From: an uncultured bacterium
Lineage (GTDB): Bacteria; Bacteroidota; Bacteroidia; CAILMK01
NCBI GenBank assembly: GCA_903835275.1
Contig: CAILMK010000671.1
Span: 1-5,230, forward strand
Reading direction: 5' to 3'
DNA: 5,230 nt
Shown here piece after piece: positions 1 through 4,442 of the stretch. Both the position numbers and the translations under genes were made by a program. Under the pieces are notes generated by a model. That model was not told where the DNA came from. It did not search any database and worked only from the letters and a program-made list of their open reading frames with translations. Within the stretch, counting starts at the first letter, position 1. Every line of letters starts with the position of its first letter.

Positions 1-1223
1 CCATTGCGCCGGGTTATTTGCAAAAGGAATGGAAAGTAGGTGACCGCAAATACTACCATTATAAAATGGATAACAAGATCATTAATTTCTATTCCATACT
101 ATCTGCCAGGTATACAGTTTTGGAAGATTCCTGGACTTCACCTGAAGGAAAGAAAGTCAATATTCAGATATTCTATCAGCATGGGCAAACCTATGACCTG
201 GATATGATGGTAAAGGGAATCAAGAAAACGCTGGATTATTGTGGGAAAAATTTCAGTCCATATCAATATCATCAGGTGCGTATTCTTGAATTTCCCCGCT
301 ATGCAAGTTTTGCGCAGTCATTTCCTAATACCATTCCTTTTTCAGAAAGCATCGGGTTCATTACAAAAGTAGATCCAAACAATCCTGATGATATAGCCTA
401 TCCGTTCTATGTTACCTGCCATGAAGTGGCGCACCAGTGGTGGGGCCACCAAGTGATCGGTGCCAATGCAAAAGGTGCTGCACTAATGTGCGAATCCATG
501 GCGCAATATTGTGCACTGATGGTGATGGAAAAAGAATATGGAAAAGCGATGATGGAAAAATTCCTTCGCTATGAAATGGATGGATATTTACGCGCACGCG
601 GAGTAGAAAGCAAAGGCGAACCATCACTGGAAGATGTGGAAGGACAGGGATATGTTTACTATCAAAAAGGCGGAATTGCCATGTATGCCCTGCGTGAATA
701 TATCGGAGAAGATTCACTGAATAATGCATTGAAAAGATACGTACACGCCGTTGCATTTAGCGGACCTCCTTACACAAATAGCAGGGAATTTTTGAAATTT
801 ATCCGCAGCGGGACTCCTGATTCCATGCAATATCTGGTTAAAGATATGTTTGAGAAAATCACCTTTTATGAAAATTCAGTAAAGAGTGCAAGCTATACAA
901 AATTAGCGAACGGCAAATACAAGGTTGATATGGAAATTGCCATTGGTAAAAAGTATTCCGATAAAATGGGTAATGAAAAATCAGCTTCGGTAGATGACTA
1001 TTTTGAAGTAGGTGTTTACGGAGAAAGCAAGGATAAGAACAAGCCGAATTTTATTTATTTGCAAAAAATGAAGCTTACGGACAAGTCTAAGAAAATCGAA
1101 TTGATTGTGGATGAAAAACCTGTAAAGGCAGGAATTGATCCACGCCATTTATTGATTGACCGTAATATCACAGATAATACCGCCAATGTAGGTGATGCTT
1201 CTCCGGCGATTGCGAAGAAGTGA
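1..1223 (+). CDS. C-terminal part of a zinc M1-type aminopeptidase, probably the peptidase end of an ABC-2 permease/M1 fusion (5' partial)
   Basis: The frame is open to the left edge (codons from base 3 read I-A-P-G-Y-L), so the TTG at 18 is not a start and the gene begins outside the window. Numbering from that TTG, the zinc motif HEVAH is residues 135-139 (bases 420-434), followed by QWWGHQ and by Glu159, the likely third zinc ligand. Tyr215 in YYQKGG matches the catalytic Tyr of the M1 YEKG motif. The usual GAMEN exopeptidase motif is absent; PFSESIGF (about 107-114) lies where it would be expected. Residues from about 280 onward look like a beta-rich tail. From family knowledge, the strings QWWGHQ, ALMVMEKEYG and HYKMD resemble Bacteroidota proteins of roughly 1,200 residues with an N-terminal ABC-2 permease and a C-terminal M1 domain. 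The membrane part is not visible, so the fusion is inferred. The peptidase assignment is firm, the substrate unknown. Confidence 0.9.
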   Translation, partial: IAPGYLQKEWKVGDRKYYHYKMDNKIINFYSILSARYTVLEDSWTSPEGKKVNIQIFYQHGQTYDLDMMVKGIKKTLDYCGKNFSPYQYHQVRILEFPRYASFAQSFPNTIPFSESIGFITKVDPNNPDDIAYPFYVTCHEVAHQWWGHQVIGANAKGAALMCESMAQYCALMVMEKEYGKAMMEKFLRYEMDGYLRARGVESKGEPSLEDVEGQGYVYYQKGGIAMYALREYIGEDSLNNALKRYVHAVAFSGPPYTNSREFLKFIRSGTPDSMQYLVKDMFEKITFYENSVKSASYTKLANGKYKVDMEIAIGKKYSDKMGNEKSASVDDYFEVGVYGESKDKNKPNFIYLQKMKLTDKSKKIELIVDEKPVKAGIDPRHLLIDRNITDNTANVGDASPAIAKK

Positions 1224-1239
1224 GGGCCCTCACCCCCAA

Positions 1240-1261
1240 CCCCTCTCCATATGGAGAGGGG
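1240..1261. repeat. Perfect 22-bp palindrome, possible mRNA 3' hairpin
   Basis: The left arm CCCCTCTCC (1240-1248) and right arm GGAGAGGGG (1253-1261) flank ATAT, which is itself self-complementary, so all 22 bases are palindromic. As RNA this gives a 9-bp GC-rich stem with a 4-base loop, starting 17 bases after the peptidase stop codon. No T-run follows (AGTAGCTCG), so it is not a classical intrinsic terminator. It could still protect the 3' end of the transcript or be part of the surrounding repeat. Confidence 0.75.
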
Positions 1262-1306
1262 AGTAGCTCGAACCACATAAAAAGTGAAGATATTTGAGTT
1301 AAAGTC

Positions 1307-1324
1307 CCTCTCTTTAAGGAGAGG
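1307..1324. repeat. Second inverted repeat of the same CCTCTC/GAGAGG type
   Basis: CCTCTCT (1307-1313) pairs with GGAGAGG (1318-1324): six Watson-Crick pairs plus one G-T pair around TTAA. Its arms are near-copies of the arms of the 22-bp palindrome about 65 bases earlier. The two hairpins therefore look like the two ends, or two degenerate units, of one repeat. Confidence 0.6.
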
Positions 1325-1340
1325 TTCGCCGCAGCGAATA
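1324..1340. repeat. 17-bp direct repeat, copy A (contains TTCGC-CGCA-GCGAA hairpin)
   Basis: GTTCGCCGCAGCGAATA occurs here and again, exactly and in the same orientation, at 2862-2878. Inside it TTCGC and GCGAA form a 5-bp stem around CGCA. Both copies are intergenic. A 17-bp exact match in a window of this size is not expected by chance, so this is probably a dispersed genomic repeat or a binding site. Confidence 0.75.
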
Positions 1341-1379
1341 GGGAGATGTATATGCTGATTCACTATCACGTTACTAACC

Positions 1380-1419
1380 AATTACTTAATAACCTAATAA
1401 CTCAATAACCCAATAACCC
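1380..1419. repeat. 8-bp tandem repeat just upstream of a promoter
   Basis: Four consecutive octamers read AATAACCT, AATAACTC, AATAACCC and AATAACCC (1388-1419). They are preceded by a degenerate unit AATTACTT (1380-1387). The array ends one base before the TACCTTTG -7 box, so it occupies the -10 to -50 region of the methyltransferase promoter. On the other strand it reads as repeated GGGTTATT, a low-complexity style I recall from Bacteroidota intergenic DNA. Confidence 0.8.
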
Positions 1420-1420
1420 G

Positions 1421-1428
1421 TACCTTTG
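1421..1428 (+). promoter_or_regulatory. Bacteroidota-type -7 promoter box (TACCTTTG)
   Basis: TACCTTTG matches the Bacteroidota primary-sigma -7 consensus TAnnTTTG exactly and is followed by CA. The ATG of the methyltransferase gene lies 17 bases after the box, implying a leader of only about ten bases. A -33 TTG is not seen at the expected spacing of about 20 bases, where the 8-bp tandem repeat lies instead. The promoter may therefore be moderate or depend on the repeat region. Confidence 0.7.
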
Positions 1429-1445
1429 CAGGATAATAGACACTT

Positions 1446-2315
1446 ATGCAAGCGCCTGACTGGGAAGATTACGAACTTATAGACTGCGGAAATTTTAAAA
1501 AACTCGAACGCTTCGGGGAATACATCCTGATTCGTCCGGAACCGCAGGCTTTGTGGGATTCCAAGTTGGGTGACAAGAAATGGCGCGAAATGGCCCATGG
1601 TGAATATGAAGCCAACAGCAGCACTACCGGTGAATGGAGAAAATTCAAGCCTATTCCGGCAAACTGGGTGATAGAATGGAAAAACAAGGATTTCCGCCTG
1701 AAGTTTTTACTGAGGTTCACTGCCTTCAAGCATCTTGGCGTTTTTCCTGAACAGGCTGCCAATTGGACTTATTTATATGATTATTTAAAAAATTGCGGCA
1801 TCCGCGAGCCGAAGGTGTTGAATCTTTTTGCCTATACTGGTGGTGCATCCCTTGCTGCCAAGGCTGCCGGGGCGGACACCATTCACCTTGATTCTGTGAA
1901 GCAGGTGGTAAGCTGGGCGAAGGACAATATGGAGCTTTCCCACCTCAAGGATATACGTTGGGTAGTGGAAGATGCGGCGCTTTTTGCTGCGCGAGAAAAT
2001 AAACGCGGGCATCTATACAATGCCATTATTATGGATCCCCCGTCTTATGGTTTGGGACCTAAAGGCGAACGCTGGAAACTGGAGGAACATTTGAATGATA
2101 TGCTGAAGAATGTACTTCCGCTCCTGGATCCGCAAAACCATTGTTTCATCATCAATACCTATTCACTGAATTTATCGGCACTCATCCTGAATAACCTTGT
2201 GAAAACGATCATGCCATCCGCAAGGAATATCGAGCACGGAGAATTATACATCATGAGTAAGCAAAAACAGGAAATGCCACTTGGCTCTTACCTGAGATTT
2301 CAATCCGGAAAATAA
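1446..2315 (+). CDS. Class I SAM-dependent methyltransferase, short RlmI-like (COG1092-type)
   Basis: The 289-residue product is a cytosolic Rossmann-fold methyltransferase of the kind annotated near RlmI/RlmK. SAM-binding motif I is NLFAYTGGAS (126-135), the acidic strand-2 residue is Asp149 (HLDS), Asp176 (VVEDA) is the next acidic contact, and the catalytic-loop motif is DPPSYG (197-202). At about 289 residues it is some 100 shorter than E. coli RlmI and has no recognisable full PUA domain; residues 1-80 form a short N-terminal region with LIDCGNFKKLERFG. Where RlmI-type m5C enzymes carry a cysteine in a TCS-like motif, this protein has NTYS (237-240), so cytosine-C5 methylation is doubtful. 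An RNA substrate is inferred from the family only. The ATG at 1446 fits the promoter box 17 bases upstream. The DUF6438-like gene follows after 28 bases and is probably co-transcribed. Confidence 0.85.
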   Translation: MQAPDWEDYELIDCGNFKKLERFGEYILIRPEPQALWDSKLGDKKWREMAHGEYEANSSTTGEWRKFKPIPANWVIEWKNKDFRLKFLLRFTAFKHLGVFPEQAANWTYLYDYLKNCGIREPKVLNLFAYTGGASLAAKAAGADTIHLDSVKQVVSWAKDNMELSHLKDIRWVVEDAALFAARENKRGHLYNAIIMDPPSYGLGPKGERWKLEEHLNDMLKNVLPLLDPQNHCFIINTYSLNLSALILNNLVKTIMPSARNIEHGELYIMSKQKQEMPLGSYLRFQSGK

Positions 2316-2343
2316 TTGGTATATTAATTGTAATCCAAAGTAT

Positions 2344-2793
2344 ATGAAGCGTATTATTCCAATTCTGTTTTTTAGTTTGTTTTTCGTCGCAGCATATGCC
2401 TGCAAGCCAAAGGCAATTATGAGTGTGCAACACTCTCCCTGCTTTGGTAAATGCGCGAATTTTAAAGTCACTGTCTATGATAATGGTTTTGTAGAATACG
2501 ATGGAGGGGAATTCGCAAACAGGATAGGAAAATTTCACAAGAAAATTTCCAAAAAGGAAGTAAAGGCGCTGAGGCAACAATTTCGTGACGCTGATTTTTT
2601 TAATTTCAAGGATGAATATACCGCACCTGTTACGGACATGCCAACTACATTCGTCATATTTACCGATAAGGGGAAAACAAAAAAGGTCACTGATTATTTT
2701 GACGCACCCGGAAGCCTGCGCAAACTCGAGGTTTTACTCAATAATATAGCAGATGATAAAACCGGCTGGATTGAGGATGCACCCGCGAAATAA
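2344..2793 (+). CDS. Small exported protein, DUF6438-like
   Basis: The 149-residue product starts with a clear signal peptide: MKR, then a hydrophobic stretch (about 4-16) ending in AYAC with Cys20. AYA fits signal peptidase I (AxA). The position before Cys20 is a poor lipobox (no Leu at -3), so a lipoprotein is possible but not certain. The mature part shows SPCFGKC (Cys33, Cys37), then TVYDNGFVEYDGGEFANRIG, a helix rich in Lys, a DFFNF segment, and TDMPTTFVIF followed by KVTDYFDAPGSLRKLE. This order matches my memory of DUF6438 proteins (PCFGxC, then DxPTT and a conserved VxDY). No function is established for that family. It lies 28 bases after the methyltransferase with no TAnnTTTG box between, so it is likely in the same transcript. 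Confidence 0.8.
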   Translation: MKRIIPILFFSLFFVAAYACKPKAIMSVQHSPCFGKCANFKVTVYDNGFVEYDGGEFANRIGKFHKKISKKEVKALRQQFRDADFFNFKDEYTAPVTDMPTTFVIFTDKGKTKKVTDYFDAPGSLRKLEVLLNNIADDKTGWIEDAPAK

Positions 2794-2801
2794 GTTATTA
2801 A

Positions 2802-2828
2802 GTTATCAGGTAAGGAAAACGTGATAAC
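2802..2828. terminator. Weak inverted repeat after the DUF6438-like gene, possible transcript end
   Basis: GTTATCA (2802-2808) is complementary to TGATAAC (2822-2828), giving a 7-bp stem with a 13-base loop that begins 8 bases after the stop codon. The stem is AT-rich and no T-run follows, so it is at best a weak or factor-assisted terminator. Position is the main argument in favour. Confidence 0.3.
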
Positions 2829-2861
2829 GTGAGGACTTCATAGCGTAAAAGTCGCTGATTC

Positions 2862-2878
2862 GTTCGCCGCAGCGAATA
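2862..2878. repeat. 17-bp direct repeat, copy B
   Basis: This is an exact copy of GTTCGCCGCAGCGAATA at 1324-1340, in the same orientation. Here the flank adds further pairing options: TCGCTG (2852-2857) with CAGCGA (2870-2875), or ATTCG (2858-2862) with CGAAT (2873-2877). The CCTCTC-type palindromes that precede copy A are missing, so the 17-mer travels separately from them. It sits in the spacer between convergent genes. Confidence 0.75.
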
Positions 2879-2899
2879 TTTATCCGAATCAAATGAGCC

Positions 2900-2931
2900 T
2901 GGGATTTTCAATCCTATTGGATAGAATATCC
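2900..2931. repeat. Two adjacent small hairpins between convergent genes
   Basis: GGATT-TTC-AATCC (2902-2914) and GGATA-GAA-TATCC (2919-2931) are two perfect 5-bp inverted repeats with 3-base loops, four bases apart. The first extends to seven pairs if a G-T pair is allowed. They lie 17 to 48 bases beyond the stop of the minus-strand ORF, on the side where its transcript would end. Neither is followed by a T-run in either direction, so a role as a bidirectional terminator is a guess. Confidence 0.4.
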
Positions 2932-2947
2932 AGATCAGCAGGCGAAT

Positions 2948-3385
2948 TTATGATCTATTTAATTTACGGTCCATTAGTATGATATTATGCATGGCAATTA
3001 CATCAATTCCTCTATATGCCGGAAGAGAATATTTGATACCGTTATGATCAGTAATGAAAAGTGTATCCATGTCATTTTTGTGATTTTCGGACATGGGAGT
3101 TGATGGAATGAAGGTGATTTGTTTTATTGCATTAATATCTAAGATAAGAACATTATTGTTAATGCTAAATATGATTTGTCTGGTGCAAATTAAGGTCCAA
3201 TCTTTACTTGGGCTCATAAAGAAAATTACAGGGATTCCACTGACTTCAAATTTAATATATTGATTAAGATATTCTCCTACGTTAGCAGAGATATCTTCAA
3301 TATAAATAGTATACTCTTTTGTAAAATCATACTTCCCGGCTTTCCACCTTAAACGTTTTGCAATAAACTCATCAGTTTTAAACAT
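2948..3385 (-). CDS. Hypothetical protein, AT-rich orphan ORF
   Basis: The 145-residue reading frame has no family I recognise. It has no signal peptide or membrane helix and looks soluble. Alternating hydrophobic strands (KFEVSGIPVIFFM, TLICTRQIIFSI, NNVLILDINAIKQITFI, TLFITDHNGIKYSLP) suggest a beta-rich fold, followed by a short C-terminal helix (about 128-141). Two Trp (14 and about 63) and the spaced strand pattern argue for a real protein rather than a chance frame. By hand count GC is about 31% over 3001-3360, against about 43% over equal lengths of def next door, which hints at acquisition by transfer or weak constraint. The ATG at 3385 has no Shine-Dalgarno or TAnnTTTG box upstream. 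It is 62 bases after def on the same strand and could be read through from that operon. Confidence 0.6.
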   Translation of the reverse strand: MFKTDEFIAKRLRWKAGKYDFTKEYTIYIEDISANVGEYLNQYIKFEVSGIPVIFFMSPSKDWTLICTRQIIFSINNNVLILDINAIKQITFIPSTPMSENHKNDMDTLFITDHNGIKYSLPAYRGIDVIAMHNIILMDRKLNRS

Positions 3386-3414
3386 AGGAAAGCATTTAGT
3401 TTGATGACCACTCC

Positions 3415-3432
3415 AATCGTAAATCGTAAATC
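3415..3432. repeat. Short 7-bp tandem repeat (AATCGTA) between def and the orphan ORF
   Basis: AATCGTA AATCGTA AATC gives two and a half units. On the minus strand it reads GATTTACGATTTACGATT, a phrase I recall as common in Bacteroidota intergenic DNA. It sits 16-33 bases past the def stop codon. No function is evident. Confidence 0.6.
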
Positions 3433-3447
3433 AAAAATTGTGCATCC

Positions 3448-4023
3448 TTATTTCTTCTTCACCTGCGGCCTTTTAACAGGATAACTTACATCAACATCTC
3501 CTTTGGACATATTATTGAGCTTACCTTTCAGGAGGCTACGCTTAAATGCGCTTAGATGTTCTATGAAAAGTATGCCTTCTATATGGTCGTATTCATGCTG
3601 GATAATGCGCGCGGGAATACCATCAAATTCTTCAATATGCGTTTCAAATTTTTCATCCATGTAGCGCATCTTGATGGTTTCAGGACGTTCCACATTTTCA
3701 CGGATTCCGGGAATACTCAGGCAGCCTTCCTCAAATTTCCATTCATCTTCACTTTCTTCCAGTATTTCAGCATTGATGAATACCTTTTTGAAATCCTTTA
3801 AATACGCCTTGTCTTCTTCATCTTCAGCGATGGGAGAGGCATCCACGATAAAAAGGCGTATGGATTTGCCGATCTGAGGAGCCGCCAGTCCGATGCCGCT
3901 TGCCTTGTGCATGGTGGCATACATATCTTCAATAAGTTCCTTCAAATCAGGGTAAGAAGCGTCTATATCTTCTGCACGTTTGTTTAAAACTGGGTCGCCA
4001 TAAATAACGATGGGATGTATCAT
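3448..4023 (-). CDS. def: Peptide deformylase
   Basis: This metalloenzyme removes the N-formyl group from the initiator methionine of new proteins in the cytosol. All three family motifs are intact: GIGLAAPQ (43-50), EGCLS (99-103) and QHEYDH (142-147). The metal ligands are therefore Cys101, His143 and His147, with Glu144 as catalytic base. Length (191 residues) is normal for the bacterial enzyme. An acidic loop (about 66-72, AEDEEDK) lies between the first two motifs, and the tail is basic (VKRPQVKKK). The ATG at 4023-4021 overlaps the ruvX stop codon as ATGA, which suggests translational coupling and fixes the start. There is no Shine-Dalgarno sequence, as expected for this phylum. It is probably the last essential gene of the permease-ruvX-def operon. 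Confidence 0.97.
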   Translation of the reverse strand: MIHPIVIYGDPVLNKRAEDIDASYPDLKELIEDMYATMHKASGIGLAAPQIGKSIRLFIVDASPIAEDEEDKAYLKDFKKVFINAEILEESEDEWKFEEGCLSIPGIRENVERPETIKMRYMDEKFETHIEEFDGIPARIIQHEYDHIEGILFIEHLSAFKRSLLKGKLNNMSKGDVDVSYPVKRPQVKKK

Positions 4024-4439
4024 TGGTAAGATTTTCTTTCTAAATAGTTTTGCAAAATTATGACAGCGGCGATTTTATCCACTAATTTTTTGTCCTTTCT
4101 TTTTTCCTTGCCTATTCCGCTCTTTAAAATGGCATCAAAAGCAAGGTTGGAAGTATAGCGTTCGTCCTGTCTTTCAATGGGAATGTCAGGAAATGCCTTG
4201 CCAAGTGTATTCATAAAGGCATTGATCTGTACTGCCACATCCATCGGATTTCCGTCCTTGTGTTTAGGTTCGCCGATAACAAACAGGGAAATTTTTTCCT
4301 GTTTGTTGTATTTTTTGAGGTAATCAATCACTTCACTGCTATGAATAGTATCAAGGGCAATCGCAATGATGCCGCTCGGATCTGTCACAGCCAGTCCGAC
4401 TCTCTTGGTTCCGTAGTCTATAGCTAAAATCCGGGGCAT
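4020..4439 (-). CDS. ruvX: RuvX/YqgF-family RNase H-fold nuclease (putative Holliday junction resolvase, pre-16S rRNA processing)
   Basis: The 139-residue product is the usual length for this family. The N-terminal DYGTKRVGLA (8-17) carries the first conserved Asp (Asp8). VIGEPKHKDGNP (54-65) is the second motif, in the GEP form rather than the GLP of E. coli. DERYTS (92-97) is the third, and KKLVDKIAAVIILQNYLE (about 117-134) holds the C-terminal Asp121. These acidic residues form the metal site of an RNase H-like fold. From family knowledge, YqgF acts in 5' end maturation of 16S rRNA in E. coli, and Holliday-junction cleavage is also reported for homologues. The gene lies 3 bases after the EamA permease stop and overlaps def by 4 bases, so the three are almost certainly co-transcribed. 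Confidence 0.95.
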   Translation of the reverse strand: MPRILAIDYGTKRVGLAVTDPSGIIAIALDTIHSSEVIDYLKKYNKQEKISLFVIGEPKHKDGNPMDVAVQINAFMNTLGKAFPDIPIERQDERYTSNLAFDAILKSGIGKEKRKDKKLVDKIAAVIILQNYLERKSYQ

Positions 4440-4442
4440 TAT

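Larger units (their letters stand above)
1226..1340. repeat. Composite intergenic repeat region with three consecutive palindromes
   Basis: This non-coding stretch starts three bases after the peptidase stop codon. It opens with a pyrimidine-rich run (CCCTCACCCCCAACCCC, 1228-1244). It then carries a perfect 22-bp palindrome (1240-1261), a second CCTCTC/GAGAGG stem (1307-1324) and a TTCGC/GCGAA stem (1325-1338). The CCCTCACCCCCAACCCCTCTCC wording resembles dispersed intergenic repeats I recall from Bacteroidota and some other phyla, but only the 17-bp end recurs inside this window. No transposase or coding potential is visible. It could be a REP/MITE-like element or a structured 3' end of the peptidase mRNA. 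Confidence 0.6.

Noticed and set aside
18..20. TTG as the start of the peptidase gene
   Set aside because: The frame stays open to the left edge and the upstream residues (IAPGY) continue a family-like sequence, so the gene is simply cut by the window.
1240..1324. Intrinsic terminators or an insertion sequence
   Set aside because: No T-run follows either hairpin, and there is no transposase frame or visible target duplication; kept only as a repeat region.
1380..1419. Possible CRISPR-like or iteron array
   Set aside because: The units are 8 bp, contiguous without spacers, and abut a promoter; no cas or replication gene is present.
1386..1598. Minus-strand frames over 412-756, 1055-1381, 1386-1598 and 1469-1762, and plus-strand frames over def (3556-3877)
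   Set aside because: They lie opposite or within well-supported genes, encode no recognisable motif, and are explained as shadows of the real frames or of the repeat region.
1446..2315. Naming the methyltransferase rlmI
   Set aside because: It is too short, lacks a clear PUA domain and lacks the TCS-type cysteine; only the broad family is supported.
3386..3447. A promoter for the orphan ORF in the 62-base gap
   Set aside because: No TAnnTTTG box is present on the minus strand in this gap; only a 7-bp tandem repeat is seen.
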